NCBI GenBank assembly: GCA_017453705.1
Contig: JAFTEK010000305.1
Coordinates: 1-7,166 of the forward strand
From: Treponema sp.
Lineage (GTDB): Bacteria > Spirochaetota > Spirochaetia > Treponematales > Treponemataceae
Direction: 5' to 3'
DNA: 7,166 nucleotides
Numbering within the stretch: position 1 is the first letter of the stretch; each line of letters begins with the position of its first letter. Of this stretch, positions 1 to 5,707 are shown piece after piece. The position numbers and the translations under genes are program-made. The notes under the pieces were generated by a model. That model made no database searches. It was not told the origin of the DNA and saw only the letters and a list, made by a program, of their open reading frames with translations.

Positions 1-1221
1 ATACTTGGTTTGTCATTTGTCTTCTTAGGCATTGGGATTGTCACTATGTTCACCTCCTCTATCTTTGGCAAGATTGGGGCGGTTTCACAGGCGATGGACA
101 GCATTTCCAAGGGAGAGGCAGACCTTACGTCCCGCATACCGGAAGCAGGCGGCTCCGAGCTGGTGGCACTGGCCGCCAACTGCAACCACGTCATCGGCAG
201 GCTCAATTCAATGGTCAAGGAGCTGCAGGGCGAGGCGGATGACCTTGCTGAGACCGGCCATGAGCTGACCGGCAAGATGAAGACCCACATCAAGGAGATG
301 AACAGCGCGGACGAGAATGTGGGCGACATCACCCTCCAGGTGGGCTTCCAGAAGTCCAAGATAGAGTCCATCACCGGCGAGGCTCGCACCGTTGACAGCG
401 AGATTGCGGAACTGGACAAGAGGATACTGCAGCAGTCCACGGCTATACGCAACGCTTCTTCCGCAGTGACCGAAATTACCGCCAGCATAAGCTCTGTCAC
501 CAGGCATATAGAGACGATTATAAGTGAGTATTCGCTGCTTGTCAGTGATTCCTCCGAAGGCCGAAAGCTGCAGGACGAGGTTTCGGAGAAGATAAAGAAC
601 ATAGCCGAGCAGTCCGAGAACCTGACGGAAGCAAACGAAGCCATTGCCGCCATAGCAGAGCAGACTGACCTCCTCGCAATGAATGCCGCTATCGAAGCAG
701 CCCACGCGGGCGATGCAGGAAAGGGATTTGCGGTCGTCGCTGACGAGATTAGGCAGCTGGCGGAAACGTCTTCCACCCAGTCGGATGAAATCAAAAAGCT
801 ACTTGGCGGCATCTCCAGCGCGATTATGGAGATAGTCACTTCTTCCCAGAAGTCTGCATCTTCTTTTGAGTCCGTGGGAAGCAAGATTTTGCAGCTGGAC
901 GGTCTGATTAAGGAAGTCCGCGATGGAATGAAAGAGCAGAACGAGGGGGTGGAAAGCATTTCGGCCACCATGCAGACTCTGGATTCCACCACGGCGGATA
1001 TAACGAATTCTTCCGCCCACATAAAAGACGCCGCCCGCAAGCTTTCCTCCAGCGCGCAGGATTTGGAGACGATGGCCGAGGAGACCAAGCAGAAGTCTGA
1101 GGAAGCCAAGCAGAACATGGACAAGATGCGCGATTCCGCCAATGCCGTTGTCGGTGCGACCAGGAAGAGCAACGAGACTTCCAAGAAGGTCTCTGATATG
1201 ATAAATGGATTCAAGGTCTGA
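1..1221 (+). CDS. Methyl-accepting chemotaxis protein, C-terminal part (5' end outside window)
   Basis: Chemoreceptors sense ligands and control CheA kinase through CheW at the membrane. The frame is open from base 1 with no start needed, so the gene is cut by the window edge; a TTG at 10 would fall inside a transmembrane helix and is not credible as a start. About the first 25 codons encode a hydrophobic helix ([13 protein letters not shown]). A HAMP linker follows (about nt 75-225, [19 protein letters not shown]), then a long coiled coil. The receptor hairpin tip lies at about nt 640-775 with the family signature [18 protein letters not shown] and [16 protein letters not shown]. The C-terminus ends in MINGFKV, with no CheR-docking pentapeptide of the xWxxF type. 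The sensor domain is not visible, so the ligand is unknown. It is followed after 10 bp by the HD-GYP gene in the same direction, which suggests one operon. Family assignment is very secure. Confidence 0.96.
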   Translation: MLGLSFVFLGIGIVTMFTSSIFGKIGAVSQAMDSISKGEADLTSRIPEAGGSELVALAANCNHVIGRLNSMVKELQGEADDLAETGHELTGKMKTHIKEMNSADENVGDITLQVGFQKSKIESITGEARTVDSEIAELDKRILQQSTAIRNASSAVTEITASISSVTRHIETIISEYSLLVSDSSEGRKLQDEVSEKIKNIAEQSENLTEANEAIAAIAEQTDLLAMNAAIEAAHAGDAGKGFAVVADEIRQLAETSSTQSDEIKKLLGGISSAIMEIVTSSQKSASSFESVGSKILQLDGLIKEVRDGMKEQNEGVESISATMQTLDSTTADITNSSAHIKDAARKLSSSAQDLETMAEETKQKSEEAKQNMDKMRDSANAVVGATRKSNETSKKVSDMINGFKV

Positions 1222-1231
1222 TAGGTAGCTT

Positions 1232-2149
1232 ATGTTTGTGATTTCACAGACGATGATAGCCTTTGGCATTCTGCTACAGGCTTACAACATGTTCAGTTCC
1301 CTTATGCTCATTCGTTACCACAGGCGGCTCACCCCCAATGACGGGCCGAGTAAGCGTCTGCTGGACTACGTGGTCTTTGCCCTGATAATCACTTTCTTTG
1401 TTGTGTACATAATCATATTCGGCCTGCAGTTTCAGTCCATCTGGATAGGCTTTATCCTTTTTAGCGGGGCAATCTTTGTCACGGTGGTCTTGGCATGGAT
1501 ATACAAGCTCACCGCTTCTGAGAAGGAGAACTGCCTTTCCCTGTGCAAGTCCCTTATAAGCGTCATAGAGGCGCGTGACCCCAACTTGAACGGCCACTCG
1601 CTGCATGTGCAGGAGCTGGCCCTGCTGCTGCACTCTTACTTGCCCATGACGATGAAGAAGCAGTTGAACCGTGACTCCCTGAGCTATGCCGCCCTTTTCC
1701 ATGATGTTGGAAAGCTGGGGATTCCAGAGGCGATACTGAACAAGCCCGGAAAACTGACCGATGAGGAATGGGAGCTGATGCGCCGCCATCCCGACATAGC
1801 CATCAGCATACTCAAGCCCGTCAACTTTTTTTCCACCATGTTGGACTGGATCCAGTACCATCACGAACGTATTGACGGCAACGGCTACCACAAGCTCAAG
1901 GACGAGCAGATTCCCCTTGGGGCAAGGCTGATAGCTGTTGCTGACACATATTCTGCCATCACGATGACAAGGAGCTACAAGGCCGGCCGGAGCTACGAGG
2001 AAGCCATAAGCATAATCAAGAGCGTGGCGGGTACTCAGCTGGACGGGGAGCTGGTCTCGATATTCTGTTCTATTCCAAAGGAAGAAGTCACCGCCTGTAT
2101 CAAGAAAGTGCACCTTTTGTCGGATGAAGAAGAGGGAGCGGAGTCCTAG
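1232..2149 (+). CDS. Membrane-anchored HD-GYP domain protein, probable c-di-GMP phosphodiesterase (GYH variant)
   Basis: The 305-residue protein has three likely transmembrane helices (about residues 5-27, 43-66 and 69-92) and then a cytoplasmic HD-GYP domain (about 105-290). Metal and catalytic residues of the family are present: H122 (GHS), H157-D158 and K161 (HDVGK), H186 (RRHP), H210-H211 (HHER) and D238 (VAD). A C-terminal AGTQLD motif also fits. The name-giving GYP is GYH (218-220), and the loop to IPL is one residue shorter than the usual GYPxGLxxxxIP. Known members hydrolyse cyclic di-GMP; activity here is inferred from the intact metal ligands. ATG at 1232 is preceded by a weak AGGT (1224-1227) and lies 10 bp after the chemoreceptor stop, so coupled expression is likely. 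The TAG stop lies inside a dispersed repeat (2146-2197). The membrane part is not a recognised sensor domain. Confidence 0.93.
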   Translation: MFVISQTMIAFGILLQAYNMFSSLMLIRYHRRLTPNDGPSKRLLDYVVFALIITFFVVYIIIFGLQFQSIWIGFILFSGAIFVTVVLAWIYKLTASEKENCLSLCKSLISVIEARDPNLNGHSLHVQELALLLHSYLPMTMKKQLNRDSLSYAALFHDVGKLGIPEAILNKPGKLTDEEWELMRRHPDIAISILKPVNFFSTMLDWIQYHHERIDGNGYHKLKDEQIPLGARLIAVADTYSAITMTRSYKAGRSYEEAISIIKSVAGTQLDGELVSIFCSIPKEEVTACIKKVHLLSDEEEGAES

Positions 2150-2197
2150 GGAGATGCTGTGAATAATCCGGATTCGGGTTATCCAGTGTGTTCCTGG
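2146..2197. repeat. Degenerate copy of the CTAGGG palindromic repeat family, shared by two convergent gene ends
   Basis: This stretch matches the left part of the element at 3699-3838. It starts with CTAGGGA, has an identical 11-base block TGAATAATCCG (2160-2170), and then an arm resembling CGGATTATTCAGTGT with a few changes. The arms 2161-2170 and 2175-2184 can fold into a 10-bp imperfect hairpin with one mismatch and one G-U pair around a four-base loop. The HD-GYP stop codon (2147-2149) and the last five codons plus stop of the LoaP-like gene fall within it. It could work as a two-way terminator for the convergent genes, but there is no T-run typical of intrinsic terminators, so this is only a possibility. 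Confidence 0.65.
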
Positions 2198-2733
2198 CCG
2201 GTCTTTGCCTGACCCTGACCCGGAGCCATGGCGATAAGCTCATATCCCAGGTCAAATTTTATGTTGCTCTGGAACATCTCCAGCAGGACTGTGACTCGCT
2301 GCTGCCTGCGGTTGACCTTGTATATGTTGCCGGAGAAGCCCTTTAGGGGGCCGTCTACCACCACAATCCTCATATTCTCGTTGAAATATGCCTTGGACAG
2401 CCCCTGGGTCTTTCCGAATGTCAAAAGCCTCTGCACAAATTCCAAGTCACGGCCATAGAGGGGTTTGACATCCCTGTTTGAATTCATAAACCGGTAGAAG
2501 TCTTCGGTTCTCTTTATCATCCAGATTAGCCCCAGGTCGAGCTTGTCCTTGCAGGCGATAAAGAGATAACCGGGCAGCAGGGGCTTTTCGTATTCTTCGT
2601 TTTTGCGTGTACGGAGCTTTTTTTTGAATAGGATTACATCTGCATCATAACTTGCATGGGCGAAAAGTTTTTCAAGTCTTCTCTTGAATTTTTCTTCCCC
2701 CCTTGTCTTGACCATCATGCAGTAGTATTCCAT
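2179..2733 (-). CDS. LoaP-like antiterminator (specialised NusG paralogue)
   Basis: NusG-family proteins bind RNA polymerase and change pausing and termination; LoaP members act on selected long operons rather than genome-wide. The 184-residue product has an N-terminal NGN domain (about 2-110) starting MEYYCMMVKTRGEEK, with the family motif PLLPGYLFI at 51-59. A KOW domain follows (about 122-167), with GPLKGFSGNIYKVNRR and ending DLGYELIA. The pattern MNSNRDVKPLYGRDLEFVQRLL between the domains resembles LoaP more than housekeeping NusG. The last 17 or so residues are unconserved and end in a dispersed repeat, so the tail may be the result of repeat insertion. The start at 2733 has only a weak TTAGG about 11 bases upstream; Met6 or Met7 are alternatives but would cut into the first NGN strand. 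It lies 132 bp downstream of the methyltransferase on the same strand. The target operon is not visible here. Confidence 0.82.
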   Translation of the reverse strand: MEYYCMMVKTRGEEKFKRRLEKLFAHASYDADVILFKKKLRTRKNEEYEKPLLPGYLFIACKDKLDLGLIWMIKRTEDFYRFMNSNRDVKPLYGRDLEFVQRLLTFGKTQGLSKAYFNENMRIVVVDGPLKGFSGNIYKVNRRQQRVTVLLEMFQSNIKFDLGYELIAMAPGQGQAKTGQEHTG

Positions 2734-2865
2734 TTTGATTCGTACCTAAGGGCTACATAGTAGCATTTATGGGCCTTTCCGTCTAGGGAGCGTTTCAAAA
2801 GCCGCTTGCTTGCCAGCTAAAACCCGCGTCAATTGAGGACGTTCGCCAGTTGCCCGCCGTCTCTG

Positions 2866-3645
2866 TTACTCGCTCCCCTTTTTGCGGATATCTATGATAT
2901 GTGAACTGGCTCCCATCAGGTCTGGTCTCTCGCAGCTGGCCAGTTGGAAGCGTACAAAGGCCTCGAATTCCTCCTCGTCCATCTCGTTTAGCTCCCTCCT
3001 GATGTAGTCAGCAGGTCCGTCTACGGCTATGAGCTTTACCCTTTCAAGACCCGAAAGCTCGCCAAGGCGGTCTACGTCCTCCAGCCGTACATAGCCGTAC
3101 AAATCTTTCTCACAGTCCACTGTGTGGAAGTCCCCGGTCAGCCTGCTGTCTTTTAAGAGCTCCTTGACGTGGTGCTGGCGGAATGCATAAGTGACCACGC
3201 TGTACTCATTCATCACGTATGCGGCAAAGATGAGACCGCCCGGCCTGGTGACACGCCTTGCCTCGGAGAAGGCGCGCAGCCTGTCCTCATCCCCGTGCAG
3301 GTGGTAGAGGGGGCCAAAGAGAAGGGTCATGTCAAAGCTGTCATCATCTAAAAAATGCAGGTCGCGGGCATCTCCCGGCCAGCAGTTGACATTCTCGTGC
3401 TGGGCTTCCAGGGCGGCCAGGTTCTTGGCAACCAGTTCCACTGCGGTGACAGAGTGCCCTTCCCGTGATAGGGGCACGGAATATGCGCCCGTTCCAGCCC
3501 CCAGATCCAGAATCTTAAGCTTGTGCCCGGCGGGGATAAAGTCGTGGATGTACTTCATGCTGACACGGAATTCCACCTGTCCGTGCCTTGTCCTAAGCCT
3601 GTGAGCCTCATCAAACTTCTGGTAATACTTCTCTAGCTCGGTCAT
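2866..3645 (-). CDS. Class I SAM-dependent methyltransferase, substrate unknown
   Basis: The 259-residue protein has a Rossmann-fold methyltransferase core. Motif I is LDLGAGTG (46-53), the acidic residue at the end of strand 2 is E70, the adenine-side motif is GDARD (91-95), and the strand 4 region is FDMTLLFGPLYHL (105-117). The ARRVTRPGG loop (129-137) is typical of Methyltransf_11/25-type enzymes. The GPLYHL motif is common in a large group of uncharacterised soluble methyltransferases, and I cannot name the substrate. The C-terminal region (about 185-240) is rich in acidic residues and could be the acceptor-side lid. ATG at 3645 is the only sensible start, since an in-frame TGA lies a few codons upstream. 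No Shine-Dalgarno sequence precedes it. A promoter-like pair sits 7 bases upstream, which would give a leaderless transcript. The gene precedes the LoaP-like gene on the minus strand and may be co-transcribed with it. Confidence 0.88.
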   Translation of the reverse strand: MTELEKYYQKFDEAHRLRTRHGQVEFRVSMKYIHDFIPAGHKLKILDLGAGTGAYSVPLSREGHSVTAVELVAKNLAALEAQHENVNCWPGDARDLHFLDDDSFDMTLLFGPLYHLHGDEDRLRAFSEARRVTRPGGLIFAAYVMNEYSVVTYAFRQHHVKELLKDSRLTGDFHTVDCEKDLYGYVRLEDVDRLGELSGLERVKLIAVDGPADYIRRELNEMDEEEFEAFVRFQLASCERPDLMGASSHIIDIRKKGSE

Positions 3646-3652
3646 CCACAGG

Positions 3653-3681
3653 AATTTACATCAAGGCAGGGTCTTTTGCAA
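3653..3681 (-). promoter_or_regulatory. Candidate promoter of the methyltransferase gene, possibly leaderless
   Basis: Read on the minus strand, a -35-like TTGCAA (3681-3676) is followed by a 17-base spacer and a -10-like TAAATT (3658-3653). Each box matches four of six consensus bases. Seven bases separate the -10 box from the ATG, so transcription would start at or next to the A of the start codon. This agrees with the lack of a ribosome binding site. The boxes are weak in an AT-rich stretch, so this is tentative. Confidence 0.3.
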
Positions 3682-3698
3682 TATTTCGCTTTGATATA

Positions 3699-3838
3699 CT
3701 AGGGAAACACTGAATAATCCGAATGCGGATTATTCAGTGTTAACTCCGAAATTCGCAAAGTTTCGTAACACAAAGAGTTACGAAACTTTGACGGGAAACG
3801 CTGATTAATGTCTCCTATATTAATCAGCGTTTCCCTAG
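3699..3838. repeat. 140-bp composite palindromic element with terminal inverted repeats (MITE-like)
   Basis: The outer ends are CTAGGGAAAC (3699-3708) and its exact complement GTTTCCCTAG (3829-3838). Extended to 20 bases, the two ends match with only two differences. Inside are three strong hairpins. A has 16-bp arms 3706-3721 and 3726-3741 with a 4-base loop. B has 14-bp arms 3756-3769 and 3777-3790 with a 7-base loop. C has 17-bp arms 3793-3809 and 3819-3835 with a 9-base loop. All three stems are perfect. There is no open frame. Related pieces occur at 2146-2197 and 5624-5643, so it belongs to a dispersed family. It resembles a miniature non-autonomous element. No clear target-site duplication is visible beyond the CTAG ends. 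It could also act as a transcription terminator between the divergent methyltransferase and mnmE. Confidence 0.8.
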
Positions 3839-4048
3839 AACATTTTGTAGTTGTTCAGTGTGGAACAAAACAACTGCGTTACATTAGAACATTTTGTTGT
3901 CTTACATTGGAACATTTTGTAGTCGTACATTAGAACATTTTGTAGTTGTACATTAGAATGTTTTGTGGTTGTATATTAGAACATTTTGTAGTTGTTCAGT
4001 GTGGAGCAAAACAACTGCGTTACATTAGAACATTTTGCCCTGGAAGAT
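3836..4048. repeat. Tandem array of 23-bp repeats (core TAGAACATTTTG) with a 61-bp duplication
   Basis: Units start at 3836 (49 bp), 3885, 3908, 3931, 3954 (23 bp each), 3977 (49 bp) and 4026 (23 bp, degenerate second half). The consensus is TAGAACATTTTG followed by TAGTTGTACAT. The two 49-bp units carry an extra 26-bp segment and a 7-bp inverted repeat (AGTTGTT and AACAACT). Bases 3836-3896 and 3977-4037 are 61-bp direct copies differing only at 3865 (A) versus 4006 (G). The first unit shares its TAG with the end of the palindromic element. There are no unique spacers, so it is not a CRISPR array. The function is unknown; iteron-like protein binding or simple slippage expansion are both possible. 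It fills most of the gene-free gap before mnmE. Confidence 0.88.
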
Positions 4049-4055
4049 TAGAATG

Positions 4056-4092
4056 AGCCTGTTTCAAAAGTCGGTTACTCTTGAAACAGGCT
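4056..4092. repeat. 12-bp perfect inverted repeat upstream of mnmE
   Basis: The arms AGCCTGTTTCAA (4056-4067) and TTGAAACAGGCT (4081-4092) are exact complements around a 13-base loop. No T-run follows on the plus strand, so it is not a classic terminator for that direction. The block GTTTCAAAAG with its flanks also appears at about 2792-2801 next to another CTAGGGA, which hints that this hairpin is a second dispersed repeat type. It lies 56 bp before the mnmE start. Confidence 0.6.
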
Positions 4093-4127
4093 TGCAAGAA
4101 TCTCAGTGGCCTATAGAACATTGTCCT

Positions 4128-4133
4128 TATAAC
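4128..4133 (+). promoter_or_regulatory. Candidate -10 box of mnmE
   Basis: TATAAC matches five of six -10 consensus bases and lies 15 bases before the mnmE ATG, which would leave a leader of about 9 bases. No good -35 box is seen 16-18 bases upstream, so the call rests on one short match. Confidence 0.25.
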
Positions 4134-4148
4134 TGTTAAACTTTCCCC

Positions 4149-5621
4149 ATGACCGAGCTTGGATATACTGCGGGTGAGCCTATAGCTGCCATTGCGACAG
4201 CCCTGTCTCCTGCTGCCATAGGAATCGTCCGCACTTCGGGGGACGGTTGTGTCGCCTTGCTTGCCAATGTCTTTTCCCGCCCCGATGCCTTGTTGCAGGC
4301 AGGGGGCAATACGCTCGTTTACGGCTGGATAGTTGAGCGGGATAAGGACGGAAAGGTCAGCCGCAGAATCGATGAGGTTATGCTGGGTGTGTACAGAAAG
4401 CCGCGCTCTTTTACAGGGGAAGAGATGGTAGAAATCTACTGTCACGGCGGCATTGCTGTTGTAAAGGCGGTGTCTGCCCTCCTGTTGCAATCAGGGTTCC
4501 GCCAGGCGGAGAGGGGGGAGTTCACTTTCCGTGCCTTTGTCAACGGAAAAGCGGACTTGACCAAGGCAGAGGCCGTCAAGGAAATCATTGACAGCAGAAC
4601 CGACTCGTCCAGGGGGCGGGCCGCAGGGCGGCTGGCAGGGCTTTTGCACGATAAGATAGACGGCATAAAGCAGGAAGTCACGGCTCTCCTTGCTTCTATA
4701 GAAGTCGCAGTGGAGTACCCGGAGGACGAGGAGACCATAGCGGACAGCTTTGATATAGAGGAGCTTAAAAGGCTTTCCGGTGAGATAGGGCTCTTGCTTT
4801 CTGGCTGGAAGACAGAACGGCTCTATCAGGAGGGTGCCAAGATAGTCCTTGCGGGGCGAACCAACGCGGGCAAGTCCAGCCTGTTCAACGCCCTGCTCAA
4901 GGAAGACCGTTCTATCGTGAGCGACTTGGAAGGTACAACCCGCGACTACTTGGAGAACATGGCATCTTTTGACGGAATACCTGTCCGTATCTTTGACACT
5001 GCGGGGCTTAGGCAGACTGATGACCCTGTGGAAGATGAGGGGGTATCCCGCTCCGTGTCGCTGGCTCAGGAAGCCGATATTCTCCTGTACCTCGTGGACT
5101 CCGGCCGGGGGATTTGTGCACAAGACAGGGATTTTCTTTTGTCATACGGGGCAAGCGGGGCAACTAGGTTAAGTGGGGATGCCGCGCCGACCCCTGCAAC
5201 CGGGGCAGACGTGCCGAATAGGGCAGCCCCGGTGGTTCTTGTATGGAACAAGTGCGACAAAGAAGGCTCCCTTCCCCTTCCGTCTGGTGAAGGGGAAAAC
5301 TGGGACATTGCCGTGTGCATAAGCGCAAAGAACGGCCAGGGGCTGGGGGATCTTGTCGCGGCTGTGAAAGCCCTTTTGACGCAGGCCGCTGGCGTGGACA
5401 GCCCTGTTGCCCTGGGGAGCGAGCGTCAGAGGGATGCGCTGGCGGAATCCTGGGAAAGGCTGGAGCACGCCATCCGTGTTGCCCAGGACGGAGAGCTGGG
5501 ATTGGACGCGGTTGTGCAGGATTTGGAGGATGCGCTGGACTTCCTTGGTGAAATCACCGGTGAAGTAAGAAGCACGGATGTCCTTGAAAGCATATTCAGC
5601 AGTTTTTGCGTGGGCAAGTAA
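4149..5621 (+). CDS. mnmE: tRNA uridine-5-carboxymethylaminomethyl(34) synthesis GTPase MnmE
   Basis: With MnmG, MnmE installs the (carboxymethyl)aminomethyl group on wobble U34 of several tRNAs, using a methylene-tetrahydrofolate carbon. The 490-residue protein has the TrmE N-terminal domain (about 9-130, with IAAIATALSPAAIGIVRTSG and GEFTFRAFVNGK), a helical domain, and an inserted G domain. G-motifs are GRTNAGKSS (236-244, T in place of the usual P), EGTTRD (261-266), DTAGL (283-287) and NKCD (367-370). The C-terminal FCVGK (486-490) carries the conserved catalytic Cys (usually FCIGK). Compared with E. coli MnmE (454 residues) it is longer, chiefly through an Ala/Gly/Pro-rich stretch at about 336-358, between the VDSG strand and NKCD. 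No Shine-Dalgarno sequence precedes the ATG, but there is no better start, since the conserved region begins at about residue 10. mnmG is not in the window. The gene stands alone between repeats. Confidence 0.97.
   Translation: MTELGYTAGEPIAAIATALSPAAIGIVRTSGDGCVALLANVFSRPDALLQAGGNTLVYGWIVERDKDGKVSRRIDEVMLGVYRKPRSFTGEEMVEIYCHGGIAVVKAVSALLLQSGFRQAERGEFTFRAFVNGKADLTKAEAVKEIIDSRTDSSRGRAAGRLAGLLHDKIDGIKQEVTALLASIEVAVEYPEDEETIADSFDIEELKRLSGEIGLLLSGWKTERLYQEGAKIVLAGRTNAGKSSLFNALLKEDRSIVSDLEGTTRDYLENMASFDGIPVRIFDTAGLRQTDDPVEDEGVSRSVSLAQEADILLYLVDSGRGICAQDRDFLLSYGASGATRLSGDAAPTPATGADVPNRAAPVVLVWNKCDKEGSLPLPSGEGENWDIAVCISAKNGQGLGDLVAAVKALLTQAAGVDSPVALGSERQRDALAESWERLEHAIRVAQDGELGLDAVVQDLEDALDFLGEITGEVRSTDVLESIFSSFCVGK
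5272..5297. repeat. Short perfect inverted repeat inside mnmE
   Basis: TTCCCCTTC (5272-5280) and GAAGGGGAA (5289-5297) are exact complements around an 8-base loop. They encode part of GSLPLPSGEGEN, just after the NKCD motif, a variable surface loop of the G domain. It may be chance, a small inserted palindrome, or an mRNA structure; the reading frame is kept. Confidence 0.45.
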
Positions 5622-5623
5622 CT

Positions 5624-5643
5624 ATTAATCAGAGTTTCCCTAG
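5624..5643. repeat. Solo end of the CTAGGG palindromic repeat family, just after mnmE
   Basis: This 20-base stretch begins two bases after the mnmE stop. It is identical to the right end of the composite element (3819-3838) except for one base (CAGAG here, CAGCG there). No partner arm follows, so it is a lone end. The final CCCTAG overlaps an 8-base palindrome CCCTAGGG (5638-5645). It may be the remnant of a deleted copy. Confidence 0.7.
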
Positions 5644-5668
5644 GGCTAGAAAAAAAATAACAAATACA

Positions 5669-5674
5669 TATAAT
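5669..5674 (+). promoter_or_regulatory. Candidate -10 box of the lipoprotein gene
   Basis: TATAAT is a perfect consensus -10 box, 33 bases before the ATG at 5708, in the short AT-rich gap after mnmE. The position for a -35 box (about 5645-5651) reads GCTAGAA and does not match TTGACA, so another sigma factor or a weak promoter is possible. Perfect matches are expected by chance in such AT-rich DNA. Confidence 0.4.
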
Positions 5675-5697
5675 AATAGAAGAAATCGGTTTTTGTC

Positions 5698-5701
5698 GAG
5701 G
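5698..5701 (+). promoter_or_regulatory. Ribosome binding site of the lipoprotein gene
   Basis: GAGG lies six bases before the ATG at 5708. It is the clearest Shine-Dalgarno sequence among the gene starts in this window and supports the start chosen for the lipoprotein. Confidence 0.65.
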
Positions 5702-5707
5702 TTTGTT

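Noticed and set aside
208..705. Minus-strand open frame opposite the chemoreceptor
   Set aside because: The plus strand encodes the conserved chemoreceptor coiled coil and tip; the minus product resembles nothing.
1274..2113. Minus-strand open frame of 279 codons
   Set aside because: It lies fully opposite the HD-GYP gene, whose conserved motifs identify the true strand.
2179..2187. DnaA box / replication origin suggested by TTATCCAGT and by the nearness of mnmE
   Set aside because: The match to TTATCCACA is imperfect, single, and part of a dispersed repeat. No cluster of boxes or dnaA/rpmH genes is visible.
3836..4048. CRISPR array
   Set aside because: The 23-bp units follow each other directly with no unique spacers, and no cas gene is present.
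4092..4117. Promoter TTGCAA / TATAGA before mnmE
   Set aside because: The spacer is only 14 bases, too short for a normal sigma-70 promoter.
5631..5660. Intrinsic terminator after mnmE
   Set aside because: The small CCCTAGGG palindrome is followed by A residues, not T residues, on the plus strand.
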